Origin: Thamnidium elegans
Taxonomy: Eukaryota; Mucoromycota; Mucoromycetes; Mucorales; Mucoraceae
Direction of reading: 5' to 3'
Assembly (NCBI GenBank): GCA_025201345.1
Contig: JAIXMG010000005.1
Location: forward strand, 930,001 to 994,000
Length of the DNA: 64,000 nucleotides
The notes under the pieces were generated by a model. The model searched no databases. It was given only the letters and a program-made list of their open reading frames with translations, and had not been told where the DNA came from. Each line of letters opens with the position of its first letter. Positions within the stretch are counted from its first letter, which is position 1. Of this stretch, positions 23,067-35,926 are shown piece by piece. Position numbers and translations under genes: made by a program.

Positions 23067-24058
23067 ATGAATGCAACCGTAAGCAATCAAGTAGTAAACG
23101 CACGGTTACCAAATCCAAATAAAACTGAACAAAATATTGAATCGAAAGAAAAAAACCCTTTCGAACAAAGTTTCTCGACGGCATCAGTAAAGACCAGCCC
23201 GTTTATCCCAGCAAAGATAGTAAACGAGGGTAATGCCGGCTTCGTTGATGTCTGGGTTTCGGATACATCTTCCTACTCGTACGATTCTAATTCTATAAAC
23301 AATGGTAAATTATTCACTCAAGAAAGAGAAAAAAAAAAAGAGAGAGAGAGAAATATTAAACAGAAAAAAAAAATCATTTAGATGTATATTCAGTATCTGA
23401 CCATCAAGCTACCAGTGAAGATAGTGATGACGCTTTTAATGCGGCAAACCCCATGATTGTAAGTAGAAAAAAAAATTACACTATACCTTTTATATTAATT
23501 GGATAGATTAAAACATCAGTTTGAGCAACAACAACCAAAGCAGCATAGTAATAGCAGTAACACAAAAAACCAACAGCAGCAGTATCAATACCAAACACAG
23601 TTCGTTCATAGTAACGTAAAGTCATCAAGACAAGTTTCTAAAGATACAAAGAAAAGATCACGTACAGTCAAGGTACCGGAAGATGAAGAGAAGAGAAAGA
23701 ATTTTTTGGAAAGAAATCGTCTCGGTAAGTTTTTATTTATATATGTAGAGAGAGAGAGAGAGAGAGATACGGGGATATTAACGGCTCATGCTCTCTAGCT
23801 GCATTAAAGTGTCGTCAAAGAAAGAAGCAGTGGCTTACAAACTTGCAAGCCCGTGTGGAATACTTGGCTAATGATAACGATCAACTTCAGATGGAAACGG
23901 ATGCACTGCGTAAAGAGATTATGGATTTGAAAACGTTATTAGTATCTCATAAGGAATGCCCGCAATACAACGCGGAATTAGCTGCTAATAATAACACAGT
24001 AATGCAACATCAACCTCAACAACCAGTTTATCACCATAACTTTTCCATGAACAATTAA
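23067..24058 (+). CDS. ATF/CREB-type bZIP transcription factor, copy B
   Basis: Paralogue of the gene at 7.6 kb. Exons 23067-23304, 23382-23458, 23520-23724, 23799-24058; 259 aa. Intron positions and phases match copy A, including the intron inside the basic region before AALKCRQRKKQW. The bZIP and C-terminal tail (MDLKKTLLVSHKEC-like, MQHQPQQPVYHHNFSMNN) are almost identical to copy A. The N-terminal 80 residues differ at many sites (for example WLPNSNCTEQS versus RLPNPNKTEQN). All four exons are open, so both copies look functional. The third intron acceptor is best placed at ACATCAG (23513-23519), which differs slightly from copy A. Confidence 0.9.
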
Positions 24059-24441
24059 GCAAAAAAAAATCAAATTACACACTCGTTTCACAATATAATT
24101 TCTGCTTTTTGAACTTCCAGATATAACTATACACAATATATATAATCAACATTATATCTTATCTCTCTTTTACAAATTGGTTTATCCTTTGCACTCATGT
24201 ATACAACACTTTAACTATTTATATGAAATTTCGGGTTAATTATACTTTACTATAAACATGTCTATTTTCTTTATCTTTTCATTAGTCAAATTAATAAATT
24301 AAAAACTGCTTTTAAACGTAATGTATTCGTTGGTCCTATTTAAAAATCTTAAAACTAGAAAAAAGCGCCCGTCATTATAAGCAGTAAGTATAGATTTTCA
24401 TTCGAATTTATTGAAGATAGGTAATTAGAATACACAATTCT

Positions 24442-24500
<59 letters not shown>

Positions 24501-25460
24501 ATTCTATAACGTATAAGGCTAAAAATCTTGATTTGTAATAATCTGACACGATTTTCGAAACAAAACTTTGCAGCTTTGACTCGAGGGCAAACCTTTTATG
24601 CTTTGTTTGTCTTTGACCGAGCCATTAGTATATTTTGTATGTGTAACAAATACTAGTGTCAGGATATGTATATCAATTGCAAGACAGATAAATGCCATTA
24701 CTAGTTCTCGGCAGTAAACCAAAAACATCGAGCTTCCCACTTTGGATAATAATCGTATTCAGCTTAATTCTTAACTAATAAAGGAGGAACAGTTTGCTAA
24801 TATACAGATATAATATTAATAGATTCGGTTTTTTATATATTTTTATATGTTTGAGAGTACGCCGAAAAAAAAAGGACAATGGCTGTAATAGGCTCGTTAT
24901 AAACCATATTGAGCATGATACATAGATCCTCGATTATATATATATATATATTTGTATATATTTTTTACGCCGCGGATGTATATTTTTTCAGTTACGCCAA
25001 GACTTTGTAACATGTCACTAGTACCTAGTACCCTTTTTCTTAGAGGGCATATAATATATTCCATAATATTTAGAGTTGTAAGCGTGATAAGATTATATTC
25101 TTGTGATGAAATGACTAAACTTAGTGTACCGACCGAACAAAAAGAACAAACAAGGGTGCGATCTACTCTTTCTCCCTCTATATTATACAATTGGTTATAC
25201 ACTTTTATTCATAAATTATTCGTCACTTTTAAATTTTGATTAAAAAAAAATCTAAAAAAAAAAAGAGGCACTTCAAAATATTCTTTGTTTTAAATTAATA
25301 TACTGGTTTTAGGACCAAGAAATACTCGTAAAATAAAAGAGAAAAATAACTTGTGTCATTTTCTTTTTAATGCAAATGTTGATCAGAAACCATATTCAAG
25401 ATCTTGAACTATTTTTAATAAAAAGAGTCACACATATAGCATTCTACGAGAAGAAAAAAG

Positions 25461-25499
<39 letters not shown>

Positions 25500-26823
25500 A
25501 CAGAGCTGAAAATATCCTTTTTATTTCGTTACCATGATACCTTTTTCGTTAGTAATCTACTTTGCTAAGTTACGTTAAGTCCCCTAAAAAAGAAATCTCC
25601 TGCTCCGTAAAAAAAAAAAAAAACGCCTATTGGTAATGAAAATAATATTGTGGCGATCAAAATGTAATGTATAGGTTTAAAAATAAAAAAATATGGGGGG
25701 AGTAAAAGAGGGTCCAACATGGATTTCTCGGAAAACGCCAAGAAAAGATGAATTTTATAAAGAACTGCGTTTTGTTCTTTCAACAAAATAACATTTCAGT
25801 GAGGGAGGATGCATAACTTGGGGGGGTGAAAGGAGAAAGAGAGAAAAAAAAGGGGGGGGAGGGAGGGGAGGACGAAATACATTGTTTCTGTTCAAGTGCC
25901 ATGATGCTATAAATCTACAAGCTAAGAATCCATGTGCTTATTATATCATGGATCATAGTTTATAAATTATCATAGTTACGTTTATTTTATATACGACTAT
26001 CATACTTGACTTGATTACTATATTTAAAAAGAACGGTTTTTTTTTTGTTTGCATCCTACTGAGTTTCTCTTATGCTGTGTTACATGACCCCAAACTTTGA
26101 TAGATATTTAATAAAACACGCAAAGTCGAAGCAAAATGTAAATGTTGTGTTTAATTGATAACGTACATTATGATACCAGATTATGTATCTCTCTTTTTCT
26201 TTTCTTTCTTTTGAGAATAAGTAGAGCATTCTCCAAAGACTATATAAGTATAAAAGTTTATTATCTCGACTATATACACAATAAAATAAAATAAAAACGT
26301 GTGTGGATTTTTTTATTTTTCCTCAAATATATATATATATATATAATATACAACTACGATTAAACAAATATAAATGTATAAGCTACCTTTTATTTACAAT
26401 CAATATAACAATTAATATATGATTTAATACAGAGTAAATAATAAGTCACGGTATTTAATAATGACGGTGGCAAAACAGAAGCAAATGATTTAAGCGCGCG
26501 TTAGTTTTATTTGATGATGATAATGTATTCCATATAGAAGAGATGCAAGTTGTCAAAAGACTTGATTTGAACCGGAGAAAAGAAAGAAAGAAAAAAGTGG
26601 CATTGCATAATACATAGTTGGATATGAGATTAATATACACTATTTTGGGGGGAGATACGATATTAGAGTGTGCCTGAAAAAAAGGGGATATATGCTTACA
26701 ATGCAAGGGGGTTTTTTTTTCTGTGGAAATCATAGAAGATAGTAAAGTATATAAAGGAATTAATCCAACTTTTTTATTTCTTTTTTTTATTTCTTTTTCC
26801 TTTTTACATTTATTACTTTAATA
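24059..26823. other. 2.8 kb intergenic region
   Basis: 3' region of bZIP copy B and upstream region of the PDK-like gene. It holds a CT microsatellite, a ~35 nt T run (25463-25497), and a GA/G-rich stretch at 25800-25875. The open frames at 24897-25239 and 26455-26733 have no recognisable motif and read across simple sequence. Confidence 0.45.
24443..24494. repeat. (CT)26 microsatellite
   Basis: An uninterrupted CT dinucleotide run of about 52 bp, 0.4 kb after the bZIP copy B stop codon. Confidence 0.95.
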
Positions 26824-28395
26824 ATGCTTCAATCACAAATAATTAACGTATTACCTCGTCGTATTTTAGCTGGATTATGGGCAACACACGAAACTCGTAT
26901 TTCGGTAATTTATTTAAGCTTTAAAAAAAAAAAAAAAATACAGAATAATAACTCTTATTGTATCTAGCTTTCTCATCTTGCACCTATCAAACCAACACAA
27001 TCTAATACAACAAAAGAAACAAGGTAACGCAAACATAATTGACATACTTGGCAGTTTATTTACCTTTATTTGTTTATATAGTAGTCAACCTGCAGCTACA
27101 TCAGCTCAATTTCTTTGTACTGAATTACCAGTCAGATATACCCATATTTTGAGACTATTGTCTACTTTATCTCATGATTCACTTCAATCACCTATTATAC
27201 GTAATGTATCACACAGTTACTTTCGTGATATTTGTACTCTTTTACATCCTTCTTTAATGGGTACTTCACCAAAAGCCTTTTCAAACGTATTAAGTAAATT
27301 ACGTCAAAGTCAAGCAACAAATTTGATTCGATTAAAATATGCATTGTTATCAAACCCAACTTCTAATTCTGTTACATTAATGGAAAATATTAATACGATT
27401 GGTTTTGGTATTCATCTTTTACTTGGTAAAATAATTCTCCTCATTCTCCCCCTCCTTTTTTCCCCCCTAAAATGTCTTGGCAACCATTCCCTTTAACTAA
27501 CTTCTTTATGATTTTTTTAGATCAGCATCTTTCTTGGAACACAGATAAAAACAATCATGCCCAAGTAGTTTGTACCGAAGAAATAGCTCACAAGGCAGTA
27601 AATGATGCTCGAAAAGCATTTTCTGATTCTTTTGGCACAGATAAAGATATTCCAACAATTGAAATTAAAAAAGATTTAAAAACGAAATCATCAGAATTTG
27701 TTTATATTCCAAGTATCTTACATAGAGTACTTTACGAGTCTAGTTTATTATCTTTAAAGGCACAATCATCACAAGACGATGATATTCATCGTTCTTCAAG
27801 TTGGTTTAAAAACACCTTTAGAAACCAAAAGACTCGTCCTTTATCTCTTCATATCTTTGGTGGTCCTACAAGCATTGGATTTAGATTAGATGGTGCCGCT
27901 CCCTTATTAGAAAATGATCTTTTGCCTGGTATTCCTCGTGACCCCATTGGAATTCCAACATGTGGTTCTGTTCTATCTCAAACAGGTGCTACAACTGTAG
28001 ATAATACAAATTATACAGGTGTAGAATGGGAGTCATTAAATGGTTGGAGATCTGCAAAGGCATTGGCTAGTCATTGGGGAGGTAACTTGGATGCTGTCAC
28101 TGTAGACGGACTAGGATCTACCATCTACCTAGCATTAGACCGAGACCCTTCCTTATTAGAACGTTACCCATCTAGACACGCACTTGCATCTTCTGCTCAC
28201 AGTCTTCTTCGTCATCATAGACGAACTTCAGCTGTAAGTGCATCTGCTGATAGTACTCTTTCTATTCAAGCCGCAGCGACTCAATTAGATGCCTTCTTGT
28301 ACGCTATCTCAGATTCTCAACAATCTACATTTAATCCTACACCTCTTTATCACCATCATTCTGTTTCTTTGAGCGCAGCTGTTGGACACGCTTAA
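26824..28395 (+). CDS. PDK/BCKDK-family mitochondrial protein, predicted inactive kinase
   Basis: Exons 26824-26904, 26968-27023, 27082-27425, 27521-28395; 451 aa, the usual family length. The N-terminal helical domain is clear: ATSAQFLCTELPVRYTHIL, then GFGIHLLLDQHLSW, equivalent to the ELPVRxAHR and LLxQHL blocks of pyruvate and branched-chain dehydrogenase kinases. The C-terminal GHKL domain is degenerate. The N-box (normally PSHLxHMLxELLKNSLRA) reads PSILHRVLYESSLLSLKA near residue 225-239, so the Mg-binding Asn is lost. The DxGGG loop reads LSLHIFGGPTSIG (about 269-280), and the GxGxGLPxSR loop reads SLNGWRSAKA (about 332-341). WGGNLDAVTVDGLGSTIYLAL is retained. The protein is therefore a family member by fold with a probably dead ATP site. 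The start is basic and may be a mitochondrial presequence. The third exon has a tandem AG-TAG acceptor. Confidence 0.85.
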
Positions 28396-29241
28396 TTTAT
28401 ATGTTTTTCTTTTTTATTTTTTACTTACAGTACTTATAATTCATTATGTATGGTATAACACACACATTTTATTTAATCTCCTTGCATTTAACCTCTTTAT
28501 TACTCTCTCTCTCTCTCTCTCTCCTTTATTATATTATGAATACAATAATATCTCCCCACTTGCATATACATCATTACAACATTTTGTACATATTGTCATT
28601 TTCTGATTTCCCTTTTTTATAACATCTAAAAATAAAACTTGTCCCCTTTTTTAGCTTTATAATGGTATTTTCTTTATAAATAGAAGATGCAAACTGCAGT
28701 TTAACATAAGGTTTTAAAAATCCGAACCGCATTACATTTAAAAAAGTAAAAAAAGAAAGGGACAATTACCCGTATTAAAACTGCTAGCGTTGATTGGCCA
28801 AGGCAAAAGTGCCACGAAAAAAGTGCCACACACTAAAGTTGACGTTTTTTTCTTGTTAGATAAGGAACTTTTGTCATATAGAACCAATGAAACAATTGTT
28901 TATTGTCTTTTCATTAACATAACGACTTGTGAGGACACACACTTTCGTTTCATGGTACCCCACATGTAAGTTTCATGACATTTACTGAAAAGAAAAAACA
29001 ATAATGTATAAATACAAATAGTTGTCATATTTATCCAGGAATTTCGGGCCGCGTTTGGGGGGTCTTCTTCTTGCATGTTTTTGCTTCTTTTGTATAATGT
29101 AAATCAAACTCGATTATTTGTTATATTTTTTTCTTCTGTGGGTGTAGGTTTTAAACTATACTATGCATTTTTTACATTATCATTTTTGTTTGTTGTCAAA
29201 AAAAAAAAAAAAATTTATTTTTAAAAGCATGTCAATCCCAC
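28396..29241. other. Convergent intergenic region
   Basis: Shared 3' flank of the PDK-like and cyclin C genes. AT-rich with a short CT run (28504-28523); no gene supported. Confidence 0.5.
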
Positions 29242-30353
29242 TTATTTAACTGGAGGCTTATTCTTCATTTCCTTATACAACGCCAACATCTTTTCTTCTT
29301 TCCAATCAGCCCACACTTCATAAATAGACAAGATCTCTTGACTGATTTCAATGATGCTCTTGATATCGACGTTTAAATCCGCAAACCACTGCTTCATATC
29401 ACGCTGATCCCCTACAGACCCAGGCGCAAAATCCGCGTGGTTCAAGACGACGGTCAGATAAATAGCAGCCAGGGAAATGAGATGAGGCGGGTATAACAAG
29501 CACACATCTGTTCGGTACGAGTCGTTAACGATAAACCAAGCGTACTGCAGACCCGATTCGCGCATGCCAAGTTCGTTACATATCTGCGTAAGTGATCGGT
29601 ATGGGTGCCACACAATCAAGTAAAATTCTAGTTCTTCTAATAAATAAAATTCAAATTCGGCTACTTTAAAACTATCATACGGAAATCCTCCAAATTCAGC
29701 TTTGAGACGTGTTAATAATAATAATAAAAAAATGTAAATCATTTTTTTCTTACCTTGGAAGACAGCTTTTGCCTCTTGTGTTACCATCTTGATATGCATA
29801 GGACATTCTTCAATTTTAGTTGCTAGGTAGACACAAGTAACAAGAACCAGGATTGGATCAGTGCACCGTAAACTATTACTAAACTAGGAGTTTCAATAGA
29901 CTAGCTACAGTAGAGATTACAACTTACTTTATGTAGAACCGTTTAAAATATACAAACGCAGTCGCAACTACTTGTTGTCGTAACTGAAGTCTCTTTGCTA
30001 ATTTTTGAATTACTATTCTTCAAAAAAACAAAAAAAAACCAACTTTTTTAGTACTCGCAAAAAAAAAAAAGAAAAGAAAAAGTTATAACTTTACAGTGGC
30101 AAAACCATATTCTGATTTTAACGTAATCGGTTTCGGACACGTATTTTAAATCTTCTTCTTTACTCTTTGCTAAACTCCAACGATCGAGCATCCAATGTAA
30201 TCTATAATGTTTGGTTTTTTTTTAGATTATTTTCAAAACTATTTATTGTTATTATTTAACCTAGTTAATGGCTTCTTTTTTTTGTTTTCTTCTGATTTTT
30301 TTTTTTTTTTTTTTTTTTTACCTTTGTGTTGAAGCCCAATAATTAGCTGCCAT
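29242..30353 (-). CDS. Cyclin C (Mediator kinase-module cyclin)
   Basis: Partner of Cdk8/Srb10 in the Mediator kinase module, controlling RNA polymerase II transcription; homologous to yeast Ssn8/Srb11. Exons in transcript order 30353-30322, 30201-30095, 30012-29928, 29878-29754, 29699-29242; 268 aa. The start MAANYWASTQR matches the family start (MAANFWxSTH). Then come LHWMLDRWSLAKSKEEDLKY, IQKLAKRLQLRQQVVATAFV followed by YFKRFY, and NSLRCTDPILVLVTCVYLAT followed by KIEE (first cyclin box). The fourth segment, EFEFYLLEELEFYLIVWHPY, is diagnostic of cyclin C rather than cyclin H or K. The second cyclin box includes YPPHLISLAAIYL. The first exon is only 32 nt, and a T-rich intron follows it. 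Confidence 0.95.
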
Positions 30354-30467
30354 AATGTGTCTTTTGGTTTTTTTTTTGTTCAAATGTAAACTGAAAAGGA
30401 GAGAGAAATAATTTTATTTGGGTATCTTTAATTTGTAACTCATGTTTATTGGCTACAACACTTTTAC

Positions 30468-30511
<44 letters not shown>

Positions 30512-30638
30512 GACATGAGCTTGTTTATTTAAATGAAAGTATACATGAATGAATATATATATGAAAAATGAATGTTTGTAAAAAAGAAGGTGAGGGGTGT
30601 GTGTGTGTGATATATATATATATATATATATAAAGTGC

Positions 30639-33171
30639 TTATTTTAATTCCGGGTTCAATATTCTCTTTCTTTGATTTTGAACTACTTGAGTGACTTGCT
30701 CCATACTTTGGCCAGCTTTCTGAATCATCTTTTCAAGTTCCATCATCTGTCTATCCAGTTTGTTTTTCGCCATCTGCGAGAACTGAAGGTGTTCATCCGA
30801 TACCAAGCTTTCTTCCTCGTTGTTGTTATGGCTTTGGTACTTGATAGAAGAAGGCAGCGGGTCTCGTGTCTGATGCACAAACTTCAAATCTTCCTTTCTT
30901 GCATCTGGATCGAGTTTGCTCAGCAACCTCCATAACGAATTATTATCTTGATCGTCGTAATGGTATTCACCTTGCTGTTGAAAGCTTGGATGGCCCATTT
31001 GCGTTAACTGTTTATCTACACCCGACATCTTGGAAGCAATATAAATATTTGTTAGCACCATCATGCCCATACATATGGCAGTGAGTTGCGAGGTGTTGGG
31101 TACATTGACGTTATCAATCAACCAGTTCAAGAGACCGCACAGCATCTCAATAATGAAATGGTTGGGAGGTACGGATGGTATGGTAGCAATAACTTCTTTT
31201 TCGCTGCTATGCTTGCGATGTCTGCGTTTGCCTCCTTTCTTTCGTGAAGGCACCTTGTTTGTCTCGGCTGCTAGATACTTGCGCACTGCTGCATCTAGAC
31301 TTTTGTAAAAATTTTGTTGGCCATCTATGGTAGCTTTTTCAATAGTAGCTAATGAAAATATATAAGTTTTTTTTTTTGTATGTGTATTTTTTTTTTTTTT
31401 TTTACATTTTAACCAGGATGATTTTGTAAATTCAACAAGAACTGTGACCAGCACTCGAACTTGTCCTTGGCCTGACCATGAAATACAGGTTTTGGTCTTT
31501 ACACTGAACGAACCACCAGCAGGTACATCGGGCGTTTGCGTGGTCGTCAATTGCGAGACGTAATCGGTCGTATCTAAATGAAGCACGTCTTCCTTTAAAT
31601 AACATTTTGTGGATTTGGGGCCAATGGAACCGCCCAAGAACTTTATATAAGATGATTCACGAGAATAAGGTATATTACCATTATTCTGAGCCCATTCACC
31701 AATGTTAACCTCTACATATATTTTAGGTTTAAAAAAAAAAAACTTGATCAATTTTTTATGTTATTTTACCTGTACTCTTTTCAACTTCACAAAGAAATCT
31801 ATTCATAAATGAACTATTGTATAATAAATTATACATTGTTTCAATTGTAGTGTCGTATTTATTGTCCATGACGGTCGTAGGAAAATGTTGATCGTTGATA
31901 CCGCAATCGCATTCGGTCTTGGATTTCAGTTGAGTAGCTGGTGATGGGTTGGATTCAACCGCGGGTACGTCGGCGGCGGTCCTGGTTTTTATATATTCTT
32001 GCATGTTAGGGCGAGGACCAGCTTCTGAAACAGCCCGACGTCGAGCCGCTTCGTCAGCTGATGAAAGATGTTTAGGAAGTGGTAATGAAGCAAGTGAGCT
32101 TTGTCTGTCTTGAAAGGATGATTTATCTATTACAATGATTAAGAAAAATACGATTTTTTTCTTTATTATTATTATTATTATTACCTTGGATTTGATTTGG
32201 TTTGATTAAATCTTCATCGTCTTCAGATTCAGTGTAAGAATAATCAGAAGTTAAATCACTTTCTTCTTCAGAATAAGCAGTAGCGTCATCATCGTGTTTG
32301 GGTTCAATTGTACTACTGTTTGCACGAGACGCTTTCCATAGTTCTACCATTTGATCATAAGCTTGGTCACGGGAAAGAAACGAAGCCAAAAAATGCTAAA
32401 TTTTTGATGGTTTTAGTATTTTTTTTTTTATGAGGTTAACAGCAAAAACAATTATTTACTTTTGAGGAACAAGTAGTAATTAATATGGCATTTGGAATAA
32501 AAATGGCAGTTGTTCGTTTTTCAATTTCTTCGATATCAGCAAATGCAATTACAAGCTATTTTTATGTAAGTGATTCTGTGTAACATCAATGATTAATTTT
32601 ATACCTACATTTGTGATCCATCCAAAGATATTTGCATTAAAACAAAGGTGATTCTCGGAAATATAGACTCTACCTTGAAGCAAGATTTCCTTTTGAAGTG
32701 CGCAACCATAATCTAACAGTAACAAAAAAAAATGGTCAAAAAAAAAAAAGCTTAAAAAAGGACTAAGAAATGCTTACCATCAATTAATCTTTCTCCGTCC
32801 GGAACACTTCTAAATAAAACATGAAAGTCATGATTTCGTTTATCATTGGCTAATAAACGAGGAGCAACTAATGCAATGGATTCTGCGGTTATTGAAAAAC
32901 TTGCGTCTGAACCATCTGTGGTAGCATCAGAGGCTCGTCTGGATTGTTTCTCTTGGTGTTTGCGTGTCTTTTTGGAGAGGTGTGGGAAGGATTTTTGAGT
33001 CGTTAGAGGTCGTTGCTCTGTTGCGTCGGGCTCGGTTGAGAAGCTGGACCGACGGGGTTGCGGTAATCTGGGAGATGAACGTGAATCGGCTGTAGAGGCG
33101 TACACTGCAGAAGGTACTGGTGAAGGTGCACGCGATGTCGCTTGTGGTTTTGGGCTAAGTGCATGGTCCAT
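30639..33171 (-). CDS. GRAM-VASt sterol-transfer protein (Lam/Ysp2/Aster-type)
   Basis: Predicted ER-anchored lipid-transfer protein at membrane contact sites, moving sterol through its StART-like (VASt) domain; related to yeast Ysp2/Lam family and mammalian GRAMD1. Exons in transcript order 33171-32778, 32712-32609, 32555-32460, 32395-32185, 32126-31770, 31711-31406, 31348-30639; 725 aa. Ser/Pro-rich N-terminus 1-105; GRAM about 107-215 (HVLFRSVPDGERLIDDYGCA, GRVYISENHLCFNANIFGW, ITTCSSKHFLASF). An acidic linker is followed by VASt about 370-515 (SSFMNRFLCEVEKST, VNIGEWAQNNG, SVKTKTCISWSGQG). One transmembrane helix lies about 576-598 (LTAICMGMMVLTNIYIASKM), then a C-terminal coiled coil. 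The order GRAM-VASt-TM is the family architecture. No PH or BAR domain is seen. Confidence 0.92.
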
Positions 33172-34364
33172 TGGCGCAATGAAAGTGTATATATGTAAAT
33201 ACTAAAAGAAAGGGAAAAGAGAAAAAAGAAAAAGAAGAAGAAAAAAAAGGGAAAAATAAATAAATAAAAAAGAAACTAGGGGTTAATATGTGTGCGTATG
33301 ATTGTGTGTGATTGTGTGTGTGTGTGTGTGTTCCAGGGAGTTTTTTTTTTTTTTTTTTTTTTTTTTTGAGTGAAAGAGAAAGAAGAATAACAAAAGTTCT
33401 ATATTTATTTATTCCTCAATCTAGTTTCCCATAAATAGACCGGAATAATTAATATCGCGTGGACTGTGTGTGTGTGTGTGGTGCCACACCAGCTTTTTTT
33501 TTTCTTTTTCTTTTTTATGTGGTCGTTTTACTATACTTTTGTAGCGTACTTCACTCCCCCCCCCCCTTTTTTTTATTGTACCGGTAATTGCCCATTGTAT
33601 CATATAATGATTAAAGATATTATAAAATCCTACTTTTTTTTTCTTCTTTTTAAAAAAAAAAAATATGACAGTTTCGCCGTGGTTTATTGTGTACCGGAAA
33701 ATACGACAAATATCGCTAAACCAAATTCTGTCCTTATTCATTGTAAATAGCACTTTCTATTGTCCAAAAATATATTTTATTATTATTATACATGCATCCT
33801 ATATCGGGCAGTAAATCTTAAAACCTTGTTGTTGTTGATGTTGTTGTTGTTGCTAAATCACCAGATTTACATATATGTCAGTTTTACATTTCTTTTTTCT
33901 TTTTAATTACTAATCCAATGAAGCAACCTTTTGTGATTCAATTGGGGTACTGAAAATAAATAAATAATGTAATTACTTTTAAAACTGTACCCTGCTTAGA
34001 CCCTATCATATTCTTTCTAAGAACGGAAATAAACCCAATTTCTTTTTTAAAAAAAGTAGGGTCGTGTGATAAAAAAGGTTTGTACATGCGCTAAAGTACG
34101 GAAAAAAGGCACACAGAACGGGAAAAGGTCGAATCAGTTGCTTTTATTGGTTGATTCGTCACTTTTGGTAATATATTTTTCTGATCAACTCCGTAATATA
34201 CAGTATATCTCGGCGCTTTTTTCTTACTGCAATCATAATAGGCTTATTAGATACAAATAATACGTTTAAATTAATAACCTCCACCCCTTTTTTTTTTATC
34301 AAACAAGTTACATTCCCTTTTATTCTTCTTGCATAGAAACCTTTTTTTATTTTTTAGTCGGCCG

Positions 34365-34398
<34 letters not shown>

Positions 34399-35885
34399 AA
34401 TTATAGTGCAGAGTAAAAAAGTGTACTTTATACCATTTTCTTGGATCAGGATTTCATATACCAAAATCGTCTGTTTTTTTTCTGGGAGGTGAGGTATGAT
34501 CACCCTACCTTTTATGGTCGTGTCATGTCATTTTTCCCGAAAAAGAGACACATATTAATTCTTTTTTTTCAGGGTGCGACAAATTTAATATACATGTATT
34601 TTTAATAACTTGTATTTTCGTATAATGGCTATTTATACAACTATAAATAAGAAAAACTTACGGTGTACAATCTGGAATTTAATATTGTTCAAGAAATAGA
34701 CAAAGGAGGAGAAATTGTGGCCGTTAAAATAGCTTTGAAAGATAGTACAGAATATCTCCCGGCTACTATAAATGGTAATTTTCTTTTCCCAGCTATAAAA
34801 ATGGCCCGCAAAAAAAAAAAAGAAAAAAAAAAGTGTCAACTACCGGTATCAGGGGCGCTGTATTATTGGCTAACGTATCCAAGTAGAAACGGCCCCGCAG
34901 AGGAAAAATGGTACGTGCCCAAGGGAAATGACGAAAAATATAAGAGTTTCTTGGTCCTCTGATAATACTATGTTTCACATGTGAACGAGTTCATAGTCAA
35001 ATGTTCTTACTGTAATTAATGCATGTATCTTGCATATATTTTAGTAATCTATTTTTGAGCTGTAAGATATTTTTTACTGTGTATGGTAGTTGTATTGTCA
35101 TTGTAATTATGCCAATTAGAGGCCTATTAGAGGAAGAAAAAAAAACATGTTACATTTTCGGGAATAGTTGGTCCTTTTCAATCAATAAAAGACGTATAGA
35201 AACCGGAAATTGCCGTTTCCTTATATTTTTCACAAGCTCCTCAAAAGCCTAGAACATGTGGTACAGAACGGTACACTGTACAATCGGTTTATGTAAATTG
35301 ATGTAACATGTTTATTTATACAGGATGATCATTTTACTTGATTTAATTAGAAATAACATTAAAGGGAATAATACCTTTCTTTGAGGGAGGTACCATATAT
35401 TATCTCTTTTATATATTCAAGTTTTAAACAAGAATTAAACTAATTAACTAGTCCTCCTTTTTTTTTTCCTATTATTTGTAACTTATCCTTTTCTTTTTTT
35501 TTAGTAGCGAATAATTCTTTTTTTAACAAAAAGGATACTTGTTTAATATTTTCTCCTCTCTTTTTTTTTATTTTTTTTTTAACTCGCCTAAGATTACAAC
35601 CCATTGTACCTCACGTTTTATGTATTTTTCAGTCATACAAGATGAACAATGCTGACTCAGAGATAGGTCATCGTAAAGCAAGGAAGAAATAAATGTGGTG
35701 GAGTAACGACAAGCAGCGGGGTAAGATGCTTTCCACCTTCTCTTTTGAAGAGTATGCTGACGTTAACTATGGCTGGTCTTCTTCTTTTAGTTCATACTTC
35801 TTTTTTTTATTTTTAAAAAAAATATAATCAATATCTTAGTGATATTCTTAATAAAAGTACCAAGTTTAAAGAGGATTGCATTATC

Positions 35886-35926
<41 letters not shown>

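Noticed and set aside
34655..34962. Possible two-exon gene (NLEFNIVQEIDKGGEIVAVK...)
   Set aside because: The text is protein-like, but a convincing start, end or family could not be found; kept only as a note in the spacer entry.
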